DNA from: Dyella choica
GTDB lineage: Bacteria; Pseudomonadota; Gammaproteobacteria; Xanthomonadales; Rhodanobacteraceae
Length of the DNA stretch: 64,000 nt
Reading direction: 5' to 3'
Assembly (NCBI RefSeq): GCF_003977665.1
Contig: NZ_RYYV01000001.1
Coordinates: 496,001-560,000, forward strand
This document shows, piece by piece, positions 54,634-64,000 of the stretch. The notes below the pieces were generated by a model. It was not told where the DNA came from, did not search any database, and was given only the letters and a program-made list of their open reading frames with translations. A program made the position numbers and the translations under genes. Position 1 is the stretch's first letter. The number at the start of each line of letters is the position of its first letter.

Positions 54634-54691
54634 GCTGGGATGACAATCCCAGCATCACGCCGCGGGTAGAAGCTGGGATTGTCATCCCAGC
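54634..54691. repeat. exactly inverted pair of palindromic units
   Basis: GCTGGGATGACAATCCCAGC (54634-54653) and its exact reverse complement (54672-54691) are 18 nt apart. Each is itself a hairpin (8-bp stem, loop GACA or TGTC). The pair lies between the convergent lactamase and DAHP synthase genes and overlaps the lactamase stop region. Confidence 0.85.
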
Positions 54692-54698
54692 TTACGAA

Positions 54699-56059
<1,361 letters not shown>

Positions 56060-56063
<4 letters not shown>

Positions 56064-56572
56064 CGGCGCAACCTCGGCGCAGCGCGGTGCAAGGTCGCGC
56101 GTATCGCCAGTATCGAAAGAAGAACGAACCACAGCAAAGCCCACAACGGAATGGGCAGGCCCAGGATGGGCTGGATCTTGGCGCATTCACCGGAGCCAGT
56201 GAACACCATTTTCAGGGCCTTTTCGAACGGGAAGGCGTCGAACATGTAGGCCAGATTGGGACCGCAGGCGGGCACCTGGTCCGGCGGCAGCGTCATGATC
56301 CATAGATGGCGCCCGGCCACCGCGGTCCCGAACAATGCGCCCAGGAGCACCAGCCCGGTATAGAACCAGCGGCCGCCTGCGCGCGGCCCATGCACGCTAC
56401 CGACCAGGAAGAACAGGGCCATGAAGAGGAAGCCGATGCGCTGGAAGATGCACAGCGGGCACGGTTCCAGTCCCCATTGATACTCGGCATACAGTGCAAA
56501 CCCCAGCAGGCCGGCGCAGATCAGGAAGCCAAACAAAAAACTGACGCGATAGGACCAACGAAGAGGGTTCAT
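56060..56572 (-). CDS. dsbB: disulfide bond formation protein B
   Basis: DsbB re-oxidises DsbA and passes electrons to quinone. The 170-residue protein has four hydrophobic helices. One redox pair is in EPCPLCIFQ near residue 37, and a second periplasmic Cys pair is in VPACGPN and GSGECAKIQP. The order and spacing match DsbB. The start at 56572 (MNPLRWSYRVSF) excludes a long, unsupported upstream extension. Its TGA overlaps the DAHP synthase ATG by 4 nt. Confidence 0.95.
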
Positions 56573-56659
56573 GGCCGAAATGGAGTGGGGGGGAATGACG
56601 ACATTACCCGCTCCCAGCCACGCTGTCAGCAGGTCATGGCGCGCCCCTCCCCAAAACAC

Positions 56660-56706
56660 AAACCCCGCCTGGTTGCCCAGCCGGGGTTTGCATTTGGACG
56701 TCCAAA
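56660..56706 (-). terminator. terminator of the ribosomal operon after rplQ
   Basis: On the minus strand a stem of AAACCCCG and CTGG pairs with CCAG and CGGGGTTT (56660-56689, one G-G mismatch, GCAA loop), then reaches a GTGTTTTG stretch. A perfect 14-bp palindrome, TTTGGACGTCCAAA (56693-56706), lies between it and the rplQ stop. Together they mark the 3' end of the operon. Confidence 0.75.
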
Positions 56707-56723
56707 CCTGTCTTGGAGCGGAC

Positions 56724-57104
56724 TTACTCGGCGGCACCCTCGGTGCGCGGGCGGTCCACCAGCTCGACGTAGGCCAGAGGGGCGTTGTCACCCGGGCGGA
56801 AGCCGCACTTGAGAATACGCAGGTAGCCGCCGGGACGCTCGCGGTAGCGCGGCCCCAGCTCGACGAACAACTTGCCCACGGCCTGCTTGTCACGCAGGCG
56901 CGCGAACGCGAGGCGGCGGTTGGCCACGCTGTCGGTCTTGGCCAGCGTGATCAGCGGTTCAGCCACGCGGCGCAGTTCTTTCGCCTTGGGCAGGGTGGTA
57001 CGGATCAGCTCGTGCTTGATCAGCGACGAAGCCATGTTCTTGAACATCGCTTCGCGATGCGAGCTGGTGCGGTTGAGTTTGCGACCGGATTTTTGGTGGC
57101 GCAT
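56724..57104 (-). CDS. rplQ: 50S ribosomal protein L17
   Basis: L17 is a large-subunit protein near the exit tunnel. The 126-residue sequence begins [20 protein letters not shown] with [21 protein letters not shown] and is the expected length. It is last in the operon, but separated from rpoA by 320 nt instead of the usual few tens of bases, so a separate promoter or RNA element may control it. A terminator follows on the minus strand. Confidence 0.97.
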   Translation of the reverse strand: MRHQKSGRKLNRTSSHREAMFKNMASSLIKHELIRTTLPKAKELRRVAEPLITLAKTDSVANRRLAFARLRDKQAVGKLFVELGPRYRERPGGYLRILKCGFRPGDNAPLAYVELVDRPRTEGAAE

Positions 57105-57424
57105 GGTGAATTTCTCTTAGTGTCTGTTGTTATGAAAAGCCGGCCATCGGCCCGACTTCCCGCGGTTGCCCGCTGTTAAAGCCCTATGTGAATCAGGCTT
57201 TTTTAAGAGCGCAGCCATGAACGGCCGCTTCTGCATGGCGAATGGAACAGTTCCGTGCTCGCCAGCCTATTTGTCGCGGCGATCAAGCGGGATCGCCAAT
57301 ACATCTTATGCGCAGCCATGGAGGCTGTCTTTTCATCTTCGGCGAATGATCGCCTTGGGTAACGGCAGGTACAAACCCGCCGCTACGAAATCATGTCGGT
57401 GATCATACGATCGCCGACATCATA
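57105..57424 (-). other. unusually long rpoA-rplQ intergenic region
   Basis: I see no credible gene in this 320-nt stretch. It contains a hairpin right after the rpoA stop (57393-57420, listed separately) and an AAAGCC/GGCTTT inverted repeat (57178-57183/57196-57201) whose T-run would only help termination on the plus strand. The sequence CATGGCTGCGC occurs twice on the minus strand. No clear sigma70 promoter was found by eye. Confidence 0.5.
57393..57420 (-). promoter_or_regulatory. hairpin element directly after rpoA (related to the rpsH upstream element)
   Basis: ATGTCGG (57393-57399) and CCGACAT (57414-57420) are closed over GATC/GATC with a 4-nt loop and one plus-strand T-G pair. On the minus strand it is preceded by TGATATGAT at the rpoA stop. 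The same arrangement (TGATATGAT, then GTCGG...CCGAC) occurs at 63945-63982. Confidence 0.55.
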
Positions 57425-58423
57425 TCAACCCAGCTGCATGCCGTGCGACAGGCCCGGCGGCGGCCAGTTTTCGAGCTTCATGCCGAGCGCGAGACCACGC
57501 ACGCCCAGGACGTCCTTGATCTCGGTCAGCGACTTCTTGCCAAGGTTCGGCGTCTTCAGCAGCTCCACCTCGGTCTTCTGCACCAGATCGCCGATGTAGT
57601 AGATGCTTTCGGCCTTCAGGCAGTTTGCCGAACGGACGGTGAGCTCCAGATCGTCGATCGGACGGAGCAAGAGCGGATCGAAACCACCCTTTTCCGCCTT
57701 GTCCGTGGCGCTTTCGCGGCGCGAGAAATCACCGAACACCGACAGCTGGTCGTTGAGGATTTCAGCAGCCTTGCGTACCGCGTCTTCCGCACCGATGGTG
57801 CCGTTCGTTTCAATATCGAGGATCAGCTTGTCGAGGTTGGTACGCTGCTCCACGCGAGCCGCATCCACTTCGTATGCCACGCGCAACACCGGTGCGAACG
57901 AGGCATCCAGCTGCAGGCGGCCGATCGGACGCGCTTCGTCATCCGGATGCTGGCGCGCGCTGGCCGGCTGATAGCCCACGCCACGACGCACCTTCAGGCG
58001 CATGTTCAGCGTGATGTCCTTGGTGAGGTGACAGATCACGTGTTCGGGATTGATGATCTCCACCGAATGGTCAACGGCGATGTCGCCGGCCGTGACCACG
58101 CCCTTGCCCTTCTTGGACAAGCTGAGGGTGACTTCATCACCCGTATGCTGACGGATCGCCACTTCCTTGAGGTTGAGCAGGACTTCGATGACGTCCTCCT
58201 GCAGACCTTCGAGGGTGGTGTACTCGTGCAGCACGCCATCGATTTCGACCTCGACGATGGCGCTGCCGGGGATCGATGAGAGCAGCACACGACGCAACGC
58301 GTTGCCCAGGGTGTGGCCGAAACCGCGTTCGAGCGGCTCCACCACCACCTTGGCGCGATTCGGTCCAAGCTGTTCAACGCTGAGGCCGCGGGGCCGCAGT
58401 ACGCTGGTTGACGAAACTGCCAT
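57425..58423 (-). CDS. rpoA: DNA-directed RNA polymerase subunit alpha
   Basis: The alpha dimer nucleates RNA polymerase assembly and its C-terminal domain binds UP elements and activators. The 332-residue protein has the N-terminal assembly domain ([20 protein letters not shown]), a linker rich in charged residues near 235-250, and the C-terminal domain with [20 protein letters not shown] and [16 protein letters not shown]. It sits between rpsD and rplQ as in other bacteria. Confidence 0.98.
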   Translation of the reverse strand: MAVSSTSVLRPRGLSVEQLGPNRAKVVVEPLERGFGHTLGNALRRVLLSSIPGSAIVEVEIDGVLHEYTTLEGLQEDVIEVLLNLKEVAIRQHTGDEVTLSLSKKGKGVVTAGDIAVDHSVEIINPEHVICHLTKDITLNMRLKVRRGVGYQPASARQHPDDEARPIGRLQLDASFAPVLRVAYEVDAARVEQRTNLDKLILDIETNGTIGAEDAVRKAAEILNDQLSVFGDFSRRESATDKAEKGGFDPLLLRPIDDLELTVRSANCLKAESIYYIGDLVQKTEVELLKTPNLGKKSLTEIKDVLGVRGLALGMKLENWPPPGLSHGMQLG

Positions 58424-58439
58424 GCAGGGCTCCGGTTGA

Positions 58440-59066
58440 TTACTTCGAATAAAGCTCGACGATCAGCGCTTCGTTGATGTCGGTCGGCAGATCTGCGCGA
58501 TCAGGGACCGACTTGAACGTGCCGGCGAACTTCTTGGCGTCCACTTCGACCCACTGCGGACGCAGGTCCATCGTGTCGAACACGGTGGAGGCTTCCTGCA
58601 CGCGCAGCTGGTTGCGCGCGCGCTCGGTCAGCGCGACCTCGTCGCCGGGGCGAACCTGGTAGGACGGGATATTGACCTTCTTGCCGTTCACCAGCACCGC
58701 CTTGTGCGAAACGAGCTGGCGGGCCTGGGCGCGGGTGACCGCAAAGCCCATGCGGTAAACGACATTGTCAAGGCGGCTCTCCAACAGGCGCAACAGGTTC
58801 TCGCCCGTATTGCCCTTGAGAGTCGATGCCTTGGTGTAGTAGTTGCTGAACTGGCGCTCAAGCACACCGTAGATGCGCTTGACCTTCTGCTTTTCACGCA
58901 GCTGGACGGCGTAGTCGGACATGCGCATGCGCTTGTTGGCGCCGTGCTGGCCGGGTTTGTTCTCCAGCTTGCACTTGGAGTCGATTGCGCGTGCCGGGCT
59001 CTTCAGACTCAGGTCCGAACCTTCGCGGCGCGCGAGTTTGCAGGTAGCTCCACGATAACGTGCCAT
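58440..59066 (-). CDS. rpsD: 30S ribosomal protein S4
   Basis: S4 is a primary 16S-binding assembly protein and, in E. coli, the repressor of the alpha operon. The 208-residue protein starts [20 protein letters not shown] and has the S4 RNA-binding domain [20 protein letters not shown]. The CxxC zinc pair of Firmicute S4 is not seen, as expected in gammaproteobacteria. It is 16 nt upstream of rpoA. Confidence 0.98.
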   Translation of the reverse strand: MARYRGATCKLARREGSDLSLKSPARAIDSKCKLENKPGQHGANKRMRMSDYAVQLREKQKVKRIYGVLERQFSNYYTKASTLKGNTGENLLRLLESRLDNVVYRMGFAVTRAQARQLVSHKAVLVNGKKVNIPSYQVRPGDEVALTERARNQLRVQEASTVFDTMDLRPQWVEVDAKKFAGTFKSVPDRADLPTDINEALIVELYSK

Positions 59067-59077
59067 GGTTGTGCTCC

Positions 59078-59467
59078 TTAGACGCGACGCTTCTTGGGGG
59101 GACGGCAGCCGTTATGCGGAATCGGCGTCACGTCGATGATGTTGAGGACCTTGTAGCCGAGCGCATTCAGCGAACGCACTGCCGACTCGCGGCCCGGGCC
59201 CGGGCCCTTGATCCGCACTTCCACCGTCTTCACGCCGTATTCGCCGGCAGCACGGCCGGCCTTCTCGGCGGCGACCTGGGCAGCGAACGGGGTGGACTTG
59301 CGCGAACCGCGGAAGCCCGCGCCACCAGCGGTCGCCCACGAGAGCGCATTGCCCTGGCGGTCGGTGATGGTGACGATGGTGTTGTTGAAGGAGGCCTGCA
59401 CGTGCGCCACCGCATCGGTGACAACACGCTTGACTTTCTTCTTGGTCTTAACTGCTGGCTTTGCCAT
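59078..59467 (-). CDS. rpsK: 30S ribosomal protein S11
   Basis: S11 lies in the 30S platform near the E-site mRNA path. The 129-residue protein has the core [40 protein letters not shown] and the C-terminal [14 protein letters not shown]. The spacing to rpsD is 11 nt, consistent with a tight operon. Confidence 0.98.
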   Translation of the reverse strand: MAKPAVKTKKKVKRVVTDAVAHVQASFNNTIVTITDRQGNALSWATAGGAGFRGSRKSTPFAAQVAAEKAGRAAGEYGVKTVEVRIKGPGPGRESAVRSLNALGYKVLNIIDVTPIPHNGCRPPKKRRV

Positions 59468-59479
59468 GGTTTATTCCAA

Positions 59480-59836
59480 TTATTTCTTGATCGCGCGACG
59501 CGGGCCCTTACGGGTGCGCGCATTGGTACGCGTGCGCTGGCCGCGCACCGGCAGGCCGCGGCGATGGCGCAGGCCGCGGTAGCAACCCAGGTCCATCAGG
59601 CGCTTGATGGCCATACCGACCTCACGGCGCAGATCGCCTTCCACGACATACTTGCCGATTTCGTGGCGGATCTTCTCCACCTCGCCTTCGCTCAGCGACT
59701 TGATCTGAACGTTCGGGTTCACACCCGCGTCCGCGCAGACCTTCTTGGCCCGGCTGCGGCCGATGCCATAGATGCTCTGCAGGCCAACCCAGACGTGTTT
59801 CTGGACCGGCAAATTGACACCCGCAATGCGCGCCAT
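59480..59836 (-). CDS. rpsM: 30S ribosomal protein S13
   Basis: S13 bridges to the large subunit and contacts the P-site tRNA. The 118-residue protein starts [20 protein letters not shown] and ends with the basic [20 protein letters not shown] tail. The 122 nt upstream, after secY, would normally hold rpmJ (L36), but no L36-like sequence is present. That gap is the expected position of the alpha-operon leader; a TAGAAT sequence and a GCGCG/CGCGC hairpin are seen on the minus strand there. Confidence 0.98.
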   Translation of the reverse strand: MARIAGVNLPVQKHVWVGLQSIYGIGRSRAKKVCADAGVNPNVQIKSLSEGEVEKIRHEIGKYVVEGDLRREVGMAIKRLMDLGCYRGLRHRRGLPVRGQRTRTNARTRKGPRRAIKK

Positions 59837-59958
59837 GATCTACTTTCTCCGATGCTTTCTCGCGCGGTAAACGCGCAATTCTAACCTTAATCAAACTGTC
59901 AGGAAAGTACCGCGACACCTCGAGCGCCGCCGCCCTTCCACCGGGACCCGCCTGCACC

Positions 59959-61284
59959 TCAGCCGCGGCGCAAGTTGGCCTTTTTGAGCAAACCTTCGTA
60001 CTGGTGGCTGACCAGATGCGCCTGCACCTGGGCGGTGAAATCCATCACCACGACCACCACGATCAGCAGCGAAGTGCCGCCGAAGTAGAACGGAACATGC
60101 CAAGCGTTCTGCATGAACGTCGGCACCAGACAGACCAGCACCAGGTAGAGGGCGCCAACGCCGGTCAGACGGGACATTACCGAGTCGATGTAATCCGCCG
60201 TCGAACGACCTGGGCGGATACCCGGAATCAGGGCGCCGGACCGCTTCAGGTTGTCCGCCGTGTCCTGCGAGTTGAAAACGATCGCCGTGTAGAAGAAGGC
60301 GAAAGTGATCACCAGGACCGCATAGACGATGTCGTAGAGCGGCTCGCCCGGGCTCAACACCTGGATCAGATCCTGCAACCAGCGGGACTGGTGGCTGGCG
60401 TTGCCCCAAGTGGCGGCCATCGCCGGGAACATCAGAATACTGTTCGCGAAGATGGGCGGAATCACACCCGCCATATTGATCTTCAGCGGCAGATGCGAGG
60501 TCTGGTTCATGTACGACCGCTGCCCGCCCGACCGCCGCGCGTAGTTCACGGTAATGCGCCTCTGGGCGCGCTCCATGAACACCACGAAAGCCGTTACCGT
60601 GAGCACCAGCGCAACTACCATGACGAGCTTGATCGTGCTCAGCTCGCCGTTGCTCGACATCGACAGCGTGTGCACCACCGCGTTCGGCAAACCAGCCACG
60701 ATGCCAGCGAAAATCAGCAGCGAAATGCCGTTGCCGATGCCGCGTTCGGTCATCTGCTCGCCCAGCCACATCAGGAACAACGAGCCGGCCGTCAAACCAA
60801 CCACCGACGACAGGATGAACCCGAAGCCCGGCATGTAGACCACCGGCACACCACCATTGGTCTGCTGCTTCATCAGTGCCACGGCGATGCCGAAAGCCTG
60901 AAAAGCAGACAAGCCAACCGTACCAATGCGCGTATACATGGTCAGCTGCCGCTGGCCGGACTGCCCTTCCTTGCGCAGCGCCTGCAGACTGGGGATGACC
61001 GAGCCCATCATCTGCACCACGATCGAGGCAGAGATGTAGGGCACCACACCCAAGGCAAAGACCGAGAAACGCCCGAGCGAACCACCCGAGAACATGTTGA
61101 ACATGTCCAGGATGCCGCCGGTCTGGCCAATCAGGTTAGCCATGGCATCGGGGTTCACGCCCGGCACCGGGATGAACGAGCCGAGGCGGTACACGATCAG
61201 CGCAGCGATCACGAAAAAGATGCGCTGACGCAGCTCGGTCAACTTGCCGAGCGACCCTACCGATGGACCCTTGGCTGCGGCCAC
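59959..61284 (-). CDS. secY: preprotein translocase subunit SecY
   Basis: SecY is the channel-forming subunit of SecYEG for export and membrane insertion. The 441-residue protein has ten hydrophobic helices. It starts GKLTELRQRIFFVIAALIVY with SFIPVPGVNPDA in the first periplasmic region, and has the lateral-gate and cytosolic loop segments (RRITVNYARRSGGQRSYMNQ, PLKINMAGVIPPIFANSIL, RPGRSTADYIDSVMSRLT). It follows rplO by 3 nt. Confidence 0.98.
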   Translation of the reverse strand: MAAAKGPSVGSLGKLTELRQRIFFVIAALIVYRLGSFIPVPGVNPDAMANLIGQTGGILDMFNMFSGGSLGRFSVFALGVVPYISASIVVQMMGSVIPSLQALRKEGQSGQRQLTMYTRIGTVGLSAFQAFGIAVALMKQQTNGGVPVVYMPGFGFILSSVVGLTAGSLFLMWLGEQMTERGIGNGISLLIFAGIVAGLPNAVVHTLSMSSNGELSTIKLVMVVALVLTVTAFVVFMERAQRRITVNYARRSGGQRSYMNQTSHLPLKINMAGVIPPIFANSILMFPAMAATWGNASHQSRWLQDLIQVLSPGEPLYDIVYAVLVITFAFFYTAIVFNSQDTADNLKRSGALIPGIRPGRSTADYIDSVMSRLTGVGALYLVLVCLVPTFMQNAWHVPFYFGGTSLLIVVVVVMDFTAQVQAHLVSHQYEGLLKKANLRRG

Positions 61285-61287
61285 GAG

Positions 61288-61719
61288 TTACTCCACGCTG
61301 CCGCCGGCAGCTTCGATGGCAGCCTTAGCGCCCGCCGTGGCGAGCAGGCCGGACAGCTTCACCGCACGGCCGATTTCGCCCTTGGCGACAACCTTGACCT
61401 TCTTGGCGCGGCTGTCGATCAGGCCGGCCTGATGCAGGACGACGGCGTCGATCACGTCAGCCTTGAGGCTAGCGAGCTGGTACAGGAACACCTGTTGGCT
61501 CTCGGCCTTCTTCAGCGAACGGAAGCCGACTTTCGGCAGGCGGCGCTGCAGCGGCATCTGGCCGCCCTCGAAACCGAGGCGGTGGCTACGGCCGGTACGG
61601 GCATGCTGACCCTTGTGGCCGCGGCCGGCGGTCTTGCCCAGGCCCGAACCGATACCACGACCGACGCGCAGGCGGCTCTTGCGCGAGCCGGCAGCGGGCT
61701 TGATGTCATTCAGACGCAT
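61288..61719 (-). CDS. rplO: 50S ribosomal protein L15
   Basis: L15 is an early large-subunit assembly protein. The 143-residue sequence has the glycine/arginine-rich N-terminus [20 protein letters not shown] with [20 protein letters not shown], typical of L15, and a C-terminal [10 protein letters not shown]. It is 5 nt after rpmD and 3 nt before secY. Confidence 0.98.
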   Translation of the reverse strand: MRLNDIKPAAGSRKSRLRVGRGIGSGLGKTAGRGHKGQHARTGRSHRLGFEGGQMPLQRRLPKVGFRSLKKAESQQVFLYQLASLKADVIDAVVLHQAGLIDSRAKKVKVVAKGEIGRAVKLSGLLATAGAKAAIEAAGGSVE

Positions 61720-61724
61720 CTTGA

Positions 61725-61913
61725 TTACTCCTCAACCCGGACCAGGTAGTAAACCGTGTTGATCAGGCCGCGAACCTGCGGGCTGTCTTTCAGTTCACGG
61801 ACGTCGTTGGTCTTGTTCAGGCCCAGCGCCTTCACACTGAGGCGATGGCGGGACTGTACGCCGCGCAAGCCCTTAACCAGGCGCACGCGGATGGTTTTTT
61901 CGTTGTTAGCCAT
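61725..61913 (-). CDS. rpmD: 50S ribosomal protein L30
   Basis: L30 is a small large-subunit protein. The 62-residue sequence has the family pattern [20 protein letters not shown] and [20 protein letters not shown]. The ATG overlaps the end of rpsE by 8 nt, and rplO follows after 5 nt. Confidence 0.97.
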   Translation of the reverse strand: MANNEKTIRVRLVKGLRGVQSRHRLSVKALGLNKTNDVRELKDSPQVRGLINTVYYLVRVEE

Positions 61914-62415
61914 TGCCCATCACCTCTTCCACGGTCTTGCCGCGCTTGGCAGCGATCTGCTTCGGCGAGGCAACGGCCTGCAGGCCCTTGATGGTGGCGC
62001 GCACCAGGTTGATCGGGTTGCGCGAACCAACGGCCTTGGCCAGAACGTTCTTCACACCGACCACTTCCAGCACAGCGCGCATGGCACCGCCGGCGATCAC
62101 GCCGGTACCTTCGGAGGCCGGCTGCATGTAGACGCGAGCGGCGCCATGGTTGGCCTTGATGGCGTACCACAGCGTGCCGTTGTTCAGGTCGATGCTCACC
62201 ATGTTGCGGCGGGCGCGTTCCATGGCCTTGGAGATGGCCACCGGCACTTCACGAGCCTTGCCATAGCCGAAGCCAACCTTACCCTCGCCGTCGCCGACCA
62301 CAGTCAGCGCGGTAAAGCTCATCTGGCGGCCGCCCTTGACGGTCTTGGCCACGCGGTTGACGGCGATCAGCTTCTCGAGCAGGCCGTCAGAGTTTTCGCG
62401 ATCAGTAGAAGACAT
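61906..62415 (-). CDS. rpsE: 30S ribosomal protein S5
   Basis: S5 contributes to decoding accuracy and mRNA unwinding. The 169-residue protein contains the double-stranded RNA-binding domain [20 protein letters not shown] and [20 protein letters not shown], then [20 protein letters not shown]. It lies 76 nt downstream of rplR and overlaps rpmD by 8 nt. Confidence 0.98.
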   Translation of the reverse strand: MSSTDRENSDGLLEKLIAVNRVAKTVKGGRQMSFTALTVVGDGEGKVGFGYGKAREVPVAISKAMERARRNMVSIDLNNGTLWYAIKANHGAARVYMQPASEGTGVIAGGAMRAVLEVVGVKNVLAKAVGSRNPINLVRATIKGLQAVASPKQIAAKRGKTVEEVMGNG

Positions 62416-62491
62416 TATCTTTTTCCGTATGCCCGGACCATCCGGGACTTTTGCTTGCGGCTGTGCCGCTTGGAGTTGTTTTGGTTGTTGC

Positions 62492-62845
62492 TTAGAACTT
62501 CAGGCCGGCTTCACGGGCGGCATCAGCCAGCGCCTTGATGCGGCCGTGATAGCGGAAACCGGAGCGGTCGAATGCCACGGCTTCGATACCAGCAGCCTTG
62601 GCGCGCTCGGCAATCGCCTTGCCCACCGCTGCGGCGGCTTCCAGGTTCTTGGTGCCCTTCAGGCCTTCGGCGATCGCCTTCTGTACGGTAGAGGCTGCCG
62701 CCACCACTTTCACGCCGGCGGCGTCGAACACCTGGGCATAAAGATGCTGGCCGGTGCGATGCACGGACAGGCGAGCTACGCCGAGCTTGCGGATGTGCGA
62801 ACGCGTGGACTTGGCGCGGCGCAGACGGGCTTCATTCTTGTTCAT
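62492..62845 (-). CDS. rplR: 50S ribosomal protein L18
   Basis: L18 binds 5S rRNA and helps dock it on the large subunit. The 117-residue protein begins [20 protein letters not shown], with [19 protein letters not shown] and the C-terminal [21 protein letters not shown] choose ATG 62845, with GGAG 7 nt upstream; another ATG three bases earlier is also possible. The extension to 62926 is not family-like. Confidence 0.96.
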   Translation of the reverse strand: MNKNEARLRRAKSTRSHIRKLGVARLSVHRTGQHLYAQVFDAAGVKVVAAASTVQKAIAEGLKGTKNLEAAAAVGKAIAERAKAAGIEAVAFDRSGFRYHGRIKALADAAREAGLKF

Positions 62846-62937
62846 CATGTGTCTCCGGAAAGCGGATTGGCTAATGGTGATCTGCTCTTTTGAAGCGTCC
62901 GGCCATGGATGGCCGGATGACTTCACGAGGGATCGCC

Positions 62938-63465
62938 TTACGCCTTCTTGGCTTCCTTCAGGGTGATCTTCTCGCCGGCATAGCGCACGCCCTTGCCCTT
63001 GTAGGGTTCCGGCGGACGATAGCCGCGAATCTTGGCAGCAACCTCACCGACCAACTGCTTGTCCGAACCCTTGATCAGGATTTCGGTCTGCGTCGGGGTC
63101 TCGAGGGTGATGCCCTCCGGTGCGTTGAACACGACCGGGTGGGAGAAGCCGAGGCTGAGATTCAGCGCCTTGCCGGCCATCGAAGCGCGGTAACCCACGC
63201 CGACCAGCTCAAGCTTGCGCTCGTAGCCTTCAGACACACCCTTGACCATATTGGCCAACAGCGCGCGGACCGTACCGCCGAACTTGTCCTCGGCACCTTC
63301 GGCGACCACGACGTTGACCACGCCGTTCTCGACGTGCACCGACGCGCCCGGCAAGGAGTGCACCGACAAGGAGCCCTTCGGGCCCTTCACGGCAATACCG
63401 TCCTCGGCGACCTTCAGTTCGACGCCCTTGGGCAGGGTAATGGGTTTCTTGGCAACACGAGACAT
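62938..63465 (-). CDS. rplF: 50S ribosomal protein L6
   Basis: L6 sits near the sarcin-ricin loop and the factor-binding site. The 175-residue protein begins [20 protein letters not shown] and has two similar RNA-binding halves. The C-terminal signature is [20 protein letters not shown] followed by VRYAGEKI. It follows rpsH by 10 nt. Confidence 0.98.
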   Translation of the reverse strand: MSRVAKKPITLPKGVELKVAEDGIAVKGPKGSLSVHSLPGASVHVENGVVNVVVAEGAEDKFGGTVRALLANMVKGVSEGYERKLELVGVGYRASMAGKALNLSLGFSHPVVFNAPEGITLETPTQTEILIKGSDKQLVGEVAAKIRGYRPPEPYKGKGVRYAGEKITLKEAKKA

Positions 63466-63475
63466 CGGAAACTCC

Positions 63476-63871
63476 TTACGCGACCAGGCCGATGACTTCG
63501 CCGCCCACGCCCTTGGCGCGAGCCTGCGAGTCGGTCAGCAGACCGGCAGACGTCGAAATGATCGAAATGCCCAGACCGCCGAGCACCTTCGGCAGCTCGT
63601 CCTTGCCGCGGTAGACGCGCAGGCCCGAGCGGCTCACGCGTTCGATGCGCTCGATCGCGGGACGGCCTTCGAAATATTTGAGCTTGATCTCGAGCACCGG
63701 CTTGCCCTCCGCTTCGGAGGCCTTGGCGTCGAGGATGTAGCCCTCGTTCTTGAGAAGGTTGGCCAGCGCCACCTTCAGCTTCGACGACGGTACGCTGACA
63801 ACCTGCTTGCCCGTAGCCTGGGCATTGCGGATGCGCGTAAACAGATCGGCGATGGGATCAGTCATGCTCAT
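63476..63871 (-). CDS. rpsH: 30S ribosomal protein S8
   Basis: S8 is a primary 16S-binding protein and the autorepressor of the spc operon in E. coli. The 131-residue protein begins [20 protein letters not shown] and ends with the canonical RNA-binding segment [21 protein letters not shown] choose the first ATG of the MSMTD pair (63871), matching E. coli MSMQDPIAD. The next upstream gene, normally rpsN, does not reach into the window, so the gap before rpsH exceeds 128 nt. A structured element fills it. Confidence 0.98.
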   Translation of the reverse strand: MSMTDPIADLFTRIRNAQATGKQVVSVPSSKLKVALANLLKNEGYILDAKASEAEGKPVLEIKLKYFEGRPAIERIERVSRSGLRVYRGKDELPKVLGGLGISIISTSAGLLTDSQARAKGVGGEVIGLVA

Positions 63872-63924
63872 GAAAACATCCTTCAGAGTGCACCGATATC
63901 CGATAAAACCGGAGATCAATTCTA

Positions 63925-63982
63925 GATTGTGAGCCGACGGAACAGTCGGCCTGCGATGCGCAGACCGACAATCATATCAGCC
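63925..63982 (-). promoter_or_regulatory. alternative-folding element upstream of rpsH
   Basis: GATTGT (63925-63930) pairs with ACAATC (63968-63973), enclosing GCCGAC/GTCGGC (63933-63938/63945-63950) and CTGCG/CGCAG (63951-63955/63959-63963) as a three-way junction. In an exclusive alternative, GTCGG (63945-63949) pairs with CCGAC (63965-63969), extending the CTGCG/CGCAG stem to 11 bp on the minus-strand RNA with one U-G pair. TGATATGAT precedes it on the minus strand. A TATGAT box could be an internal promoter. Confidence 0.6.
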
Positions 63983-64000
63983 TTTTCCGGCTTTTGCGAA

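Noticed and set aside
57178-57201. Plus-strand intrinsic terminator in the rpoA-rplQ gap
   Set aside because: The AAAGCC/GGCTTT stem with its T-run faces the plus strand, where no gene is transcribed toward it; the stem is only 6 bp with a 12-nt loop.
60004-61749. 581-codon frame opposite secY and rplO
   Set aside because: Arg/His-rich antisense shadow of two conserved genes; no ribosome-binding site or domain.
63925-63973. tRNA-like cloverleaf
   Set aside because: The three-way fold is only 49 nt, lacks T-arm and D-arm consensus, and has no CCA or anticodon arrangement.

Overview
The window is a compact, GC-rich gammaproteobacterial chromosome segment. Gene content and order point to Xanthomonadales, most likely the Rhodanobacteraceae side (Dyella/Luteibacter/Frateuria/Rhodanobacter type). 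This rests on the blocks glnD-map | rpsB-tsf | pyrH-frr-uppS-cdsA-rseP-bamA-lpxD-fabZ-lpxA-lpxB-rnhB-dnaE ... accA ... tilS, rng-yhdP-tldD/pmbA, and a spc/alpha ribosomal operon. There are no phage genes, transposases, CRISPR arrays, rRNA genes or tRNA genes that I can support. The species call is inference; no database search was run.

Layout. 85-4194 (minus strand): a PepSY-type membrane protein, glnD (PII uridylyl-transferase/removase) and map. 4508-6342: rpsB-tsf with a structured leader, an intergenic attenuator-like hairpin and a strong terminator. 6464-6889: a VOC protein on the minus strand. 7073-23098: the pyrimidine, ribosome-recycling, envelope and lipid A cluster, running from pyrH through dnaE. 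It covers undecaprenyl-PP and CDP-DAG synthesis, site-2 protease, BAM assembly, lipid A first steps, RNase HII and Pol III alpha. dxr, which relatives usually carry between cdsA and rseP, is not there. 23239-27652: an insertion between dnaE and accA, holding a lone receiver protein, a 990-residue kinase-receiver-kinase hybrid, a very dense multi-hairpin element and a Mut7-C protein. 27820-32962: accA, a VOC protein, a secreted adenosine deaminase-like enzyme, a NYN-domain protein and tilS. 33032-35331: an MFS transporter with a perfect 16-bp operator-like palindrome, xseB and a DUF4870 membrane protein.

35424-44657 (mostly minus strand): pmbA, then a divergent DUF1653-darP pair, then tldD, yhdP and rng. 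44763-49911: mug glycosylase and a two-gene RND efflux operon (permease, then membrane fusion protein). 49941-51937 (minus strand): two overlapping periplasmic multihaem c-type cytochromes. 52056-54633: an exported amidase and a subclass B3 metallo-beta-lactamase. 54699-56572 (minus strand): class II DAHP synthase, translationally coupled to dsbB. 56724-63871 (minus strand): rplQ, rpoA, rpsD, rpsK, rpsM, secY, rplO, rpmD, rpsE, rplR, rplF and rpsH; the operon continues upstream past the window edge.

Most genes are housekeeping. The unusual content is between genes. (1) A 164-nt element at 26714-26877 has a 9-bp closing inverted repeat enclosing five consecutive hairpins. (2) A family of short palindromes (8-bp stem, 4-nt loop) is scattered between genes, often as inverted pairs about 40 nt apart, with stem bases that change on both arms together. 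(3) Two related hairpin elements sit within the same ribosomal operon, one just after rpoA and one before rpsH; the second can fold in two mutually exclusive ways.
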